Assembly (NCBI RefSeq): GCF_019320115.1
Contig: NC_089587.1
Coordinates: 103,498,347 to 103,562,346, forward strand
DNA: 64,000 bases
From: Miscanthus floridulus
Taxonomy: Eukaryota; Streptophyta; Magnoliopsida; Poales; Poaceae
Reading direction: 5' to 3'
Shown in pieces: positions 53,502-64,000 of the stretch (position 1 is the first letter of the stretch; each line of letters opens with the position of its first letter). The position numbers and the translations under genes were made by a program. The notes beneath the pieces are model-generated. The model saw nothing but the letters and a program-made list of their open reading frames with translations. It did no database searches and was not told where the DNA came from.

Positions 53502-56500
53502 CACCCTAAAATTTGCTCATTTGAAAATATAGCTAGGATGATTTAATTATGAATACTTGGTGCTCATGAAAACATAGGAAATAATAATTTTGTATTAAAT
53601 TAAAATTTATCATAAGGTAGTAACATGTGTGAGCATACATGCTGTTGCATTTTATTTATTGTGATGTGTGGTTTTGATCAAAATTCAAAACAAATTCAAA
53701 TGCTTTTGAAATGAGTTTGAAAAGTGCTTTGAAATAAAAGGAAACAAAATAAAAAGAAGAAAAAGCTCCTCTCTCTCATTTTGGCCCGAAGGCCCACGCT
53801 TCCTCTCCCCCTGGCTTGCTCCGCGCCTTCCCTTCTCGGCCTGGCCTGCTCGGCGGCCTGCTCCACGCCCTTCCTCCCTTCCTTCTTTCCTTCCCGCATC
53901 GGCCTGCTTCGGCTTCGCTCCACGCGCGCGCGCAAGGCAGCGGCCCAGTTAGGCACCACGACCGCTTCGGCCTTCACCGCAGCGCGTCACGCCCGCACGT
54001 GCTCCTTTCCCTTCTCCCTCTCACTGTGTCGCTAGCCCCACCCGTCAACCGCCGCACGCCTGCTCTCTCTTCCTTCCTCTCGCTGTGACACGGGACCCTC
54101 TCGTCAGCACCCGTCGTCTCCCTCCCATTCCTTCCCCCGCACCCTTTCCTTTCTTCACCACCGGCTATGGTGCACGCCATGCACGGCAAGTCGCCGTCAT
54201 CGCGCATGCAGGGCAGGCGACCAATATGCCCGAGCCTCCCGTTTCCCTTCCATCTACCGCAGCACCGCCCACCTACAAAACCCGAGCCGGACCCCCTCCA
54301 TCTCTCCCTTTTCCCATCAACACTCAAGCTCGCCACCGCCATCGCAATTCACCGCTCCAGTGCCGCTAACGCCGTCACCGACGCCTCTCGGAGATCCATC
54401 GTCACTCACCGGAGCTGTAGGTATCATCAATTTGTCGTTTTGGTCAACCGTTGCTCGGATTTCCCTAACCTGCACCCTTTTCTCTCTCTCCATTCGCCAT
54501 CGTTGTTGACCTATTGAAAGGTCCTTGTGTGATTTTGGTAATTGAGTGACAACCTAGGTGGACTAATTGTGTTTATATGAGATACACAGGTAATTAGTCC
54601 ACAGGAACATGTGTGTGAGCAACATATGCCATGAAGGTGAAAATGGCTTGGAGATGTTGCAAAGCTCACACATGTGATGATGAAGGAGCTCATTGCAAAT
54701 GAGACATGACATTGAGTCATGTGATCAAGGTGGAGAAGATCAAGACATGACTTGGCTTGATGGACCAGTTGCAAGCGTGAAGGGCAAGTTGAAGGCTTTG
54801 GAGCGATGGACCACGTGGCGGTGAAGCTTGAGCAAGACTTGGCGCCGATGGACGAAGGCAACGGTGAAAAGCAAGTGAGGTCAAGATCGATGAACCAGCA
54901 AGATCACATGATGATATGAAGTGGATCATATCATTGTTGATCGTGTTGGTGCATGTGTTGCATCGACATTGGAGGAGATGGAATGGAATGCGCAAGGCAA
55001 AGGTATAACCTAGGGCATTTCATTTCACCAGTCATAGGTGTGTAGAGAAGTTGATGATCGGGTTTAGGATAGATGGCTTACTATCAAGAGGGGCAAACTT
55101 GTTTGCATATCGGTCATCTAGTGCCACTCGAGTGATCTAACTTTGCATCGTCGCTAGGATTGAGTGGCGTGGCAAGTTAAGTGGCTAATCCTTTGGAAAA
55201 TGATTGTGAAAATGCTAACACACATACACATGGTGGTGTACACTTGGTGGTGTTGGCACATTTATAAAGGAGATGAAGTTAGAGTTGATGTGGATCAACT
55301 CGGCGATGAAACGGAGACGAGAAGGGTTAGAAACTCCACCGGCAAAGTGTCCACCCGTAGAGTGCGGATAGTCCAATGGTGCTAGGGTCTCACAAAGTGG
55401 ACTGGACGCTGGTCACGTGGTGACTGGACGCTGGGGTCCTGTGTCCGATCAGTGGCGGTAGAGAGCGTGCAGGCGTCGGTCTTCGACCCGACATTGGCGC
55501 TGAAAGTGATCGGACGCTGGCAGGGTGTGTCCGGTCAGGCTGACGAACGGTGACGTAGGCGACACAAAAAGGTTGGTGAAGGACCGGACACTGATGCTGC
55601 GTCTGATCATGACTGACCAGACGCGTCTGGTCGTGACTGGTACCTTACTGGAAATGATCGGACGCTGGGGTTGCTACGTCCGGTCGCTTTGAGCAGCTGC
55701 GTTCGGTCATCACTTGACTGTTGAGATCAAGCGACTGAGGTTGAACGGTGGTGACACGTGGCAAGCATCCGTTGACCGGACGCTAAGGTCCTGTGTCCGG
55801 TCACTTTGATCGGCGCGTTCGGTCGTCCTAAAATTTGCCCAGTGAAGGGGTAACGGCTAGTTTAGCCCATGGGGCTATAAATAGAAGGTGGTCTTGGCCA
55901 TGGCTGGTGCGGAGCACCTCGGGGGACTTTGTGTCCATGCTTGAGAGTGCTTGGGAGCCCTCATCTCACATATGCTTGATAGTGATCATCCGATTGTATT
56001 AGAGAGCGATTCTAGTGCGATTGCATCGTGAGGTTGCATCGAGTGGCACTAGGTGATCGAGTTGCAAGCCGGTGGTGCTTGTTACTCTTGGAGGTTGCCA
56101 CCTCCAAGATGGCTTGGTGGTGGTCTCCGTCGAAGCCTGCAAGAAGCTTGTGCGGTGCTCTAGAGAAGAGCTTTGTGAGGGGCATTGTGCTCGCCCCGCA
56201 GGAGCCACGAAGAGCAACTCTAGTTGAGCGTGTCATTGAGCTACCCTCACTTTCGGGGTAGGTTCTTGCGGTGCCCGACGTGCGGGCTTGGTAGGTGATG
56301 CCAATTAGCTGCCAAACCACCAAGTGAGCGGTCGACACAACGGGGACGTAGCGTGTTGGCAAGCACGTGAACCTCGGGAGAAAATCACCGTGTCAACCTT
56401 GTTCTTTCCGTTGGTTTGCAATCCCCTTACACAAGCTTGTGATTAAATTTATATACATCATGCTTGTGTAGTTGCTCTTGTAATTAGTTAGCTTGTGTAG

Positions 56501-59402
56501 CTCACTAGTTACCTTCTTGCTTGTGTATCATAGAAGTAGCTCCCTTGCTTGGCTAATTTGGTTTGTGTAACCTTGTTAGTCACTTTGCTTAGTTTATGTA
56601 GCTAAGTATTTGCGCTCTCTAATTTGGCATTGGTTGCCTTGTTATTGAGCATTGCTAGTGAGCTTAGCTGGCTTTGTGCTTTTGATTACTAGCATGTGTA
56701 GGAGCTCCCTCATTGCTTGAAATACTAGTGGCATAGGTTTGTGTGACCTTGCTTATAGAATTGGTTAGGTGAGCTCTAGTTAGCCCGGCACCTTTGTTGC
56801 TTAATTAGGATCTTTGCAAGGTGCTAAAAACATAGATAGAGGGGTGTAGTCTTAGCTAGACCGATAGTTTTAATTCCACACTTGTTTCGGTTAGCTGACG
56901 CGATTAAGTTTTAGAAATGACTATTCACCCCCTCTAGTCGCCATCTCAACCCTACACCTGCCCCTTCAGACCCTTCTCCGATGCCGCGACCGTCGTCGTG
57001 GACTCATGGTGAGCTCCTGAACCTCCTCGTCCCCTTCTTGTCGCGGTTGGTGCACTGGAGTGCCGTAACGGCGAGCTCCCGAGCCGCCAATCATGGCACC
57101 GCCATGGGGATCGTCGCCCCGACGTGATCCCCGTTCCACGGTGCCGCATGTGGCATCAGCGCGCGCCCACACCACGAGGTGCACCACGCCAACCAGAGGC
57201 CACCATGTGGCTGCCCAGTCAGCAGCCGCGGTCAGCCGTCGAACGTTTTGCGAATTAGTCCCTAGATTTCCAGAGAATCAACCCGCAGTCCAAATTAGTT
57301 CAAATGAATTGTTTTTTAGTCCTCTTTTTATTCATTTTAGCCCCTGTAGCTTTGAGTATTAGTACTTGCAGTCCAGTTAGCATTTAAAATTCAGAATTAA
57401 TTAGTCTAAATTCAAATTTGAGTTCATTTAATTACAGAAATACCATCAAACTTGTTTAGGCCATAACTTTATCATTTTAACTCCGATTTGACCCGTTCGA
57501 ATTGTGTTAGGACCGTATTTATGTTTTCTACGTGTTTATACTACTGTTATGCATGTTTTCAATATTTAAAATTCATGGGTAGATTTAAGCTATTATTTAA
57601 CTAAAAGAAAACTTGTTTAAATCATGACTTATTCATTTTAACTCCGAAATAGTCCGTACAAGTTGCGTTGGATTCATAACGACGTGACCTACGCATTAGT
57701 ATCAATGTTTTCTATGTCAAAATCTCTAGAATTTCATGGTTTAAATCCCAACTTGAATAATAATTATATCACTAGATTTATAAATAACATGTAATAAATT
57801 CTACTTCGATTTTTAAAACAAAATATAAGTTTGACTTAATTCAACTTAAGTATTTTCTCTGAAATATCATATACATGCTTTTATATAATAAAATAAATAA
57901 AGCTTATGGTTTTCTATTTTATAAGCAAAATCTTTCGGTAGATGTATCTTTTCAACCATAGCTCCGATTAGCATGCTTCCCGCGTCTGTGTGATCGTAGC
58001 AATACGTAGATCTGTTTCAAATCCTTTTTCCACTAGTTGGTGTATTGTTCTAATAGGCTATATATGTATGTTATGCATGTCTGTTTGGATGCTTGTGTGG
58101 TGTTTTATGATCAAGTCCAGTCGGTGAGCTATACGTGGTGAGTCCAGAAGCAGTTCTTGGAAGATTTGGAGCAGAAGATCTTATATGAGTTTAAGGCAAG
58201 TATAGTATGGGACCATCCTTGTTGCCTATTCACTGTTAATCACTTAATTCATATTTCATGTGTCTACCTTGTTGCCAATAAGGATATCCTAGATATTTGA
58301 TATCTTGTACCTTGACATCTTTGGGGTATTGCATTGGGTAGCTTTGCTAGTGCTCAACTACAACCATCATCTTGTAACTTGACTAATGGTATATGCAATA
58401 AACACTAAAAGATGGTTTTTAGCAACATGGAAACAGGGGGCTGGAGTGTTTAAATACTCTAGATTCCTCTCCCTAAGGATTTATCTGTAAGTGATCATCC
58501 GGGACTTATAGTACAACTGTGAGGGCTATATGGCTCTGGCTTTAGCTCATTATGAGGACCTTTTCTAGCTTATTAGTGGTTACCTTTATGGAGCAAGAGG
58601 TGCTTCGACAGGTATGATCTTGGCCTACCAAGAGGGTGCACTTTGGTTAGTCACTCCTTGGAGGGGGGTTCATGCTTATTGATGGAAAAACCTTAGCGGT
58701 CCTAACTTGTTAGACGAACCTTTGAAAGACTTCATAGTGAACCCTGCCGACCTTCCTTGGTAGTGGGTCAAGAGGCTAATCACCTCGGGCGAAAAGGTAA
58801 ATCACGACTCATAGTGAAAGTGTACAACCTCTGCAGAGTGTAAAACTGGTATATCAGTCGTACTCACGGACACGAGCGGCCTTGGAACCCTTATGGAGTA
58901 GAGATGATCACTAATGGTTAATTGTTTATGCTATTCATTATTCATGTTTACCTGATCATGTGGTTATGGGCTTATGATAAATTAGTTGCTACTCAATTGC
59001 TTAAAAAGATGACCTATTAAAAGCTAATCGCAGTAAACCAGTGTCAACCTTTTGAGCCTCATGAACCCAATGTTATATTGCTGAGTACGATATGTATTTA
59101 CGCTTGCTTTACTTTTCTATACTTTGGATAAAAATCCCGGATGGGTACTAGATTGCTAGTCTGGAGGAGTTAGGTTTATGGTCAACCAGTCAGTTGTCCC
59201 TATGGATTTGGAGTCTTCGCCTGAAGATCGGAGTTGTCTTTCTGCTGTCTATACTCTGAGGTTATATTCCTTATACTAATACTTTATGTAATAAGTATTG
59301 TCTTTTGATATTATCCTTATTTGTGGCTATATATGAGATTTGACTTTCTAGGCTCACATATAGTGTGTATCTGGTTTTGACTTTAAAACCGGATGCTACA
59401 CA
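53497..59402 (+). mobile_element. Tekay/Retand-like solo LTR inserted in a CT repeat
   Basis: TGTAACACCCTAAAATTTGC at the start and GGATGCTACACA at the end, with CTCTC on both sides; the flanks are a CT microsatellite, so the exact edge of the duplication is ambiguous. About 3.46 kb of LTR plus a nested 2.44-kb solo LTR. It has a GC-rich block (53770-54380 and 56960-57250), a long AT-rich middle and GCTGAGTACG near 59083. No primer-binding site or internal region follows it, so it is a solo LTR. GC-block frames (such as 53781-54517) overlap in all frames and are not genes. Confidence 0.8.
54515..56956 (+). mobile_element. Solo LTR, 2.4-kb TGAAAGG family, copy 2
   Basis: TGAAAGGTCCTTGTGTG...CATCTCAACCCTACA, 2442 bp, plus orientation, clearly homologous over its whole length to 15199-17634. 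Flanks CCTAT / CCTGC are a weak five-base duplication (three of five). A cluster of GACCGGACGCTGG / GTCCGGTCA motifs occupies 55395-55830. Confidence 0.8.
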
Positions 59403-59700
59403 CTCTCTCTCTCTCTCTCTCGATTCCATCATTATAAGAACCCTCGATTGGGCATTTGTAACACGAGGAACACTATAGTGCTGGACATAGGGCTCAGAAG
59501 CCCGAATTAGGATAAATCACCTATGTCCCTTGATTGTTTTGAGTGTCCGAGCCACCCAAGATCCACACACCGACCTCCGACGAACAACACGGTGCTTGCC
59601 GTGATTACGAACCCATGATAGCTGGGCAATCTGGATGAGCAGAAACAACCTTGTTTTCAAGAACGTACCTGCATCGATCCAAGGTTGCAAAGGCATTTTC
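59403..59700 (+). mobile_element. Gypsy LTR, right part (interrupted)
   Basis: Continues from 53496: CT repeat, then ATTATAAGAACCCTCGATTGGG, TTTGTAACACGAGGAAC and GGACATAGGGCTCAGAAGCCCGAATTAGG, typical of the R-U5 part of gypsy LTRs of the RIRE2 kind. The end is not resolved. Confidence 0.5.
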
Positions 59701-59814
59701 TGCATTGAGCTTGAGGCGCTGCTATGCCGAGTCAAGAAGGAGCACCTCACAAGATTCCAAGAATGGAAAATGAACTTCCAATGAATCCTATATCTTTTTT
59801 CTGTTTCCCTAGTC

Positions 59815-60345
59815 TCATTTTTTTAAGACAAAGAGGTTTCCCAAGCTTTATTGCTAAAGCCAAATACGTTCAGCACAGCGTTTTGGTGCGCCCGCCAATA
59901 TCCAAACAGGTTCCAGAAAGCATGGCCTAAAGGCCTTACAAACAGCAGAAAATCTTTAGAAACAGAAAAGAGATATCTCCTATCTTGAGTGATTAAGCCG
60001 AGTCACAGCGCCGTAGTCCTGTTCCGAAGACCGAGAATCCAACATCTCCAACCTTGATCGCGTTTCCCCATCCCAACAAAGTCTTGGAGGTCGGTTGGCC
60101 AGCATCTCCAGCTCCTGAATCACGGAGTCCACCTTGATCTCCAGGTCCTGAACATACATTGGTTTCCATCTTCTTAACATCCTGGCAATCCAAAGTAGCA
60201 CCGCTTTTTCTCCTGTCCAGACAAGACCCTGAAAGCACATCTTGTTACGAAAATTCCACAACGACCAGATAACAGCAGAGGTTATGATGTTAGTAAAAGC
60301 ATGTTTCTTATTTGCAATCCAAAAGGTTGCTATAGAACCCTTTGT
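59815..60345 (-). mobile_element. LINE 3' end (L1-type), minus strand
   Basis: The minus frame at 60261-59980 reads MWNFRNKMCFQGLVWTGEKAVLLWIARMLRRW, the C-terminal region of plant LINE ORF2. The 3' untranslated part ends in CTTAAAAAAATGAG on the minus strand (59815-59826), after AATAAAGCTTGGGAAACCTCTTTG. The frame continues upstream into 60300 (IANKKHAFTNIITSAVI). 5'-truncated; target duplication not found. Confidence 0.75.
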
Positions 60346-60793
60346 GTTTTTTAATATACAAGTAGGGGCCTAAAAGCCCTCCTGTTTCCATAAAAAACAA
60401 CTTAATGAAGTGTCTGGCCTGCCGTCAGAGGCCCTAGTGTGTAGACTACCTTCTGTGAAGTGAAGGCTTACCTGGCGGTTGAACGTCAGCACGTAGAGAT
60501 TCGTCTGAAATCTGAATCCTGTATCTTCGGAAAAAAAAAAAAAGCCTAGGTCAAGCGATCTGCAACTTAGCTCAGGTGTTCTCAATATCAACTGTAGCAG
60601 TCGCTCGTGTAATGAAGAAAAAAAGGGAGACACGCTTCCATATCGATCAAGTGCCCTGTTATGCATGATGCAGGAAATAAGTAATCATCACTTTTCCTGT
60701 TCAGTAGTTTTACACGAACAACTTTTCCAGCGAGTCTTGTCTCTTGTGATGGGAGTGCATCTGGACATACCTGGCTGGCACTATCTCGCTAAC
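60346..60793. other. Intergenic, no credible gene
   Basis: Unique-looking sequence with an A12-13 run at 60531-60543. No frame with recognisable content. Confidence 0.4.
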
Positions 60794-60798
60794 CATAT

Positions 60799-61518
60799 TG
60801 TTGGGGGAGGCCTTAAGGACTAGGCCCCCTACCTCTCCTACTGGTCGACCAGCGTTTCGCCCGCTACTGACGCGGAAGCCCTACCGACGAAACATGTGGC
60901 GAAAGCCAGCGACGTTTTCACTCGGCTCGCGCCAGAAGGGCGCAAAAGCTTTCGACCAACGTTTCGCCCGCGCGAGCCAGATGACGCATCGGCGATCCCT
61001 ACGGCGAAAGGCATCAACAGCTTTTGCCAGCAAGTGATCAGTAGCAAAGTGCGGTATCCGGAGGAGCTTTTCGGCGTGCCAGTAGCTAATCGTTGTGGAG
61101 CTGTGCAATTGCTTACAGGTTTTTCGTCGCTCCATGGCCCGTTGTCCTGCCAGGAGGGCCCGGTGGGCGCCTTCCAGGGGGGGCCGGACAGAGGGGGACC
61201 CCACCTAAAGGAGGGGGGCGCTATCCGAGGGAGGCCAAATGCAGGCTGGACCAAAGACGCCTCCGGAGCAGAGGAATATGCCCAAGCATCGTAGTGGTTA
61301 GGAGGGCATTATGGTCATTGTAAAAAGATACGGATGTGTATAAATAGAGCTCCACAGGAGCATTGTAAAAGGGATGATGGAACCCAAGTTCCTAGATTAA
61401 TATGCACATACCTTTCGTTCCCACCTGTGTTCGTTTCTGTCCCTTTCGTCCGATATCATTGTGCCTTAGATAGTTTGAGCAGCAGCCTGGTGTTCAAAGG
61501 CTAAGGCCTAGAACAACA
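60799..61518 (+). mobile_element. Solo LTR, 720 bp
   Basis: TGTTGGGGGAGGCC...CTAGAACAACA flanked by perfect CATAT duplications (60794-60798, 61519-61523). TATAAATAG at about 61338-61346 is a plausible promoter. Overlapping frames in the GC-rich first half (60838-61294) are not genes. No primer-binding site or internal region, so a solo LTR; superfamily not determined. Confidence 0.88.
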
Positions 61519-62017
61519 CATATCAATTACGTTGACAATGTGGTGCTCAATACTACAGACTACAGTAGTAGATTCCTCTCGGTTTGCCATTTTTACTGCA
61601 CAAAAACAAACTGTATTTTATCAGTCGTTCGGGGGTAACGCAGCAAAGCCCAACAAATAAACGGCTCGGAGTCATTTGGGATACTGTACCACAGCAAAGT
61701 TCATTTTATCAAGCAATGCTCGTGAACACACATTATCAATAGGAACAGTGTTTCCAAACTTACTAGTTACTACCCAGCGAACCATATTGCTCTTCAAACA
61801 ATGAAAAGGCTCACACACATCGCGCTTCATTACCATGGCCCCGTTCGCTTCTCTTAAAAATGGATTGTTCGGCTTCTTTTTTCAGCCGGAACAGTGTTTT
61901 TCTCTCACAACAATTCAGTCGGAACAGTGTTTTCAGCTGGTTTCAGCCAAGTTTGCATTAGGTTACTGTATGAAAAAAATGGTGAGAGGTCCCCTGCTAG
62001 CGGAAACAACGGCAAAG
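61519..62017. other. Intergenic with a MITE fragment
   Basis: 61836-61965 carries CCCCGTTCGCTTCTC, CAGCCGGAACAGTGTTTTTCTCTCACAA and GCTGGTTTCAGCC, related to the short MITE fragments at 20461, 21667 and 50584. The remainder shows nothing recognisable. Confidence 0.55.
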
Positions 62018-62428
62018 TCAGGCGAAAACGAGCATGAACCTAGCGCACAGCATCTTGAGACAGAAATACACGAGGTTGACGCCGAACTGGAGCGTGCCGC
62101 AGGTCAAGGCCTTTGTGAGCCACACCATCCACCTGAGCATGGGCGGCCACAGCGGCGAGGCGAGAACGGCCGCCCGTGAGAGCGCCATGTCCACGAACAG
62201 AAGGGCCACCCCGAGCATGGCGAGCACAAAGTTTGCGAGCTGGTAGTACCTCTGCTCCGCGTCGTCGTCGTCGCAGGGGCGGCCGCCGCCGGTGCAGAGG
62301 CAGAGCTCCAGGACGGGCGGCGAGAAGAGGCCGTTGATGGCCCCGAACAAGATCGCAGACTTGGCGGTGCGGAGGTCGCCCACCGGCTGCATGCCGGGTA
62401 CGCCCGGTCGGAGGAAGTTGAGCGCCAT
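62018..62428 (-). CDS. Predicted small membrane protein, unknown function
   Basis: 136 residues from ATG at 62428. I do not recognise the family. The sequence has a soluble start (MALNFLRPGVPGMQPVGDLRTAK), then hydrophobic stretches at about 24-46 (SAILFGAINGLFSPPVLELCL), 63-82 (LANFVLAMLGVALLFVDMAL) and 90-131 (a pair: PMLRWMVWLTKALTCGTL and FGVNLVYFCLKMLC), i.e. three or four membrane segments, and an acidic loop (DDDDAEQ) between the first two. Third codon positions are strongly C/G, as in real grass genes, and the frame is single-exon. No TATA box is evident. It could be an intact small gene or a leftover of a larger one. The overlapping frame at 62040-62744 lacks such coherent features. 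Confidence 0.5.
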   Translation of the reverse strand: MALNFLRPGVPGMQPVGDLRTAKSAILFGAINGLFSPPVLELCLCTGGGRPCDDDDAEQRYYQLANFVLAMLGVALLFVDMALSRAAVLASPLWPPMLRWMVWLTKALTCGTLQFGVNLVYFCLKMLCARFMLVFA

Positions 62429-62879
62429 GCAGCGGCCGGTCGAAACGTCGCGACTCGCGAGCGATGTCTGTTCGAGGAAGAATGAAAAGGAATCGTCGTT
62501 GGGCTTGTTGATTGTTGGCCGTGCTTGCGAAGTGGCAGGGCAGCAGGAGCCCTTTTGTAGTTCGTTTAGTTCGTTGCAAGTCGTCGCAAGTCGTCGCCAT
62601 CCTTAGGTCAGGTCTCGCTCGCAGCGTGGGGTTCGACGGAGATTTGGCCGCGTGGATGCAGGTTGTTGCTGTTGCTCCGTTCCCGTAACTTACGGGGCGC
62701 AGAAACGCGGCTAAGTTTTGAGGTGCTTCTGTGGCATTTCTCACCTACGACTTGGCTCCTCGTATGTGGAGTAAACAAGCGTGTTCAATAGTCCATGTCA
62801 TTGCGATCCGCGCTAGTCTGCCGGAAGGGCGAGAGTGACAGCGAACTAGCGAAGTAGTAAGTTCTCTTAGGTAGCGTTG

Positions 62880-63865
62880 GGTCGTGAGTCAATATGGGGT
62901 GGGATGGTCCTATCTCTATTTTCTGTGGCAGGATAGAGATGAGACCATCATATTTTCTATTTGGTTGAGATGAGACGGGATGATCCATTTTGTGTTTGGT
63001 TGAAATAATAAATAGGAATGGGATACACAAGAAAATTGACGCCGTTAGCTACTGTTGTAGTGAAACCCACCAGGACCCATGTGTAAATCTTTTTTTCTTT
63101 TACTACATACATGTCCATCTATTTTCTCCTTTTATATTATACATAATAAATAAATAAAATCCTTCCCTTTCTTCATCCGTGCGCACGCAGCAGCAGATTG
63201 GCCGCGCCACCGTCCGGATGCGGCCCCATCCCCGGCGGTCATGCAACACCGGCCGCCCGCTCAGAGGTCGCTCGGCCACGCCGCGCCCCCCGCTCGGAGG
63301 CCATCTGGCCGCGCCGCCCGCTCGGAGGCCATCTGGCCGCGCCGCGCCACCCGCTTGGATGTCGTTCGTGCTGCGCCGTCAGGAGCTCGCCGTGGCCGTC
63401 CGTGCCCGCTCGGAGGCCGCCACCCAAGCTGGAGCTCGCCTGCCCGGTTGTCTCACCGTCTACAGCTCGCCGAGGCCATCAGTGCCCGCTCGGAGGCCGC
63501 CCAATCCGGAGCTCGCCGCCCGCCCAGCCCCGACTGGCCGCACCTGCCCGGTCCTGCTTAGTCGCACCATGGATCCCAACGCCCATGCAGCTCCTGCTCG
63601 CCGCCCATCCTGCCACATCCGCCGGCAACCCTATCCGCCATGTCCAGCACGGAGGGAAACAGAAGGTGACGGCGGCAAAGGTGGGATGACTCTGCCCGGC
63701 AAATTTTCGGGGACGAGCTCGCCCCAGTTTCACGGGAATATTCCTGGGATATTCTACAGGTGGGATGATCCCACTCTAGCTGCCTCCCAACCAAACAGCA
63801 TTGGAACCGGGCTCGTCCCGTCCCGTCCCGTCCCGTCCCAGCCCGTCCCCTGAACCAAACAGCAT
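62880..63865. repeat. GC-cored repeat element with inverted ends
   Basis: An AT-rich left arm (62880-63170, with GTGTTTGGTTGA and GGGATGATCC) and a right arm (63740-63865, with GGGATGATCCCAC, CCAACCAAACAGCA and a (GTCCC)n run at 63808-63850) carry inverse-matching phrases, and enclose a GC-rich core (63179-63700). The core repeats GCTCGGAGGCCATCTGGCCGC in tandem. It looks like a non-autonomous DNA transposon; the exact ends and target duplication are not resolved. Frames in the core (63179-63853 and overlapping ones) are low-complexity and unlikely genes. Confidence 0.4.
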
Positions 63866-64000
63866 CGGTGAAAGCCTGAAAGGACATGCGCGCTTATACT
63901 AGCAAAACAGAATTAGTGTTAAAATTCTTTGTCGGAGTTGTTGGATCAGTTGAAAGAAGTCCCTTCTAGCAAAACTGTGCACGTCAAGGAAACTCGATTT
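63866..64000. other. Window end, nothing recognised
   Basis: Short unique sequence to the end of the window; no feature seen. Confidence 0.4.

Noticed and set aside
63179..63853. 224-residue frame rich in Pro, Arg and Ala
   Set aside because: Low-complexity translation of tandem GC-rich repeats, with equally long frames overlapping.

Overview
This is a nuclear chromosome segment from a grass, most likely a panicoid of the Andropogoneae (sorghum, sugarcane or Miscanthus type). The evidence is the GC-rich, intronless histone H2B gene, introns with AT-rich interiors and GT-AG borders, and the kinds of transposable elements: Tekay/Retand-like gypsy LTRs, Sirevirus-like LTRs, Stowaway and hAT-like MITEs, a Mutator-like element with GRF zinc-finger genes, and L1-type LINEs. 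The tribe is an inference; the grass assignment is firm.

Layout. 1-4617: decayed repeat DNA without a recognisable gene. 4618-10402: minus-strand Tekay/Retand-type LTR with its primer-binding site, interrupted by a 750-bp TRIM (9072-9821) that is bracketed by 573-bp direct repeats. 10403-19094: nested LTR debris, namely a Sirevirus-like LTR, decayed minus-strand gypsy gag, a 2.4-kb solo LTR (15199-17634) and a gypsy LTR (17891-19094). 19095-21780: a MITE-dense stretch. 21790-38890: the gene island. 38888-50421: a 7.5-kb Mutator-like element (39909-47394) carrying broken GRF zinc-finger genes and a truncated transposase and itself hit by a solo LTR; then duplicated unique sequence and a LINE-like retroposon with 14-bp target duplications. 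50422-61518: MITEs, a gypsy LTR split by a 5.9-kb Retand-type LTR inserted in a CT microsatellite (which carries another nested solo LTR), a LINE 3' end, and a 720-bp solo LTR. 61519-64000: a small predicted membrane protein and a GC-rich repeat element.

The gene island holds two genes. Histone H2B (22102-22560) has a textbook plant histone promoter (type I element, second octamer, CCAAT, TATA). About 1 kb downstream, on the same strand, is the most unusual locus of the window: a seven-exon gene (23538-38887, 884 residues by my splice model) whose product is built only from six tandem copies of the RPA70N domain (the N-terminal protein-interaction OB fold of replication protein A large subunit), with none of the ssDNA-binding OB folds of real RPA1. 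All six introns are phase 2, so each internal exon is a frame-neutral cassette. The exons fall into types A-B-C-A'-B'-C'-(A'' remnant), and the introns match in the same order, showing that a three-exon block was duplicated in tandem inside the gene. The large second intron has been colonised by an hAT-like MITE, a Stowaway MITE and an intact-looking Ty1-copia element with identical 107-bp LTRs; intron 4 carries a LINE fragment. The duplicate introns preserve the corresponding empty sites.

The functional link between an S-phase histone gene and a poly-RPA70N protein is only an inference from adjacency. All splice sites were placed by eye.
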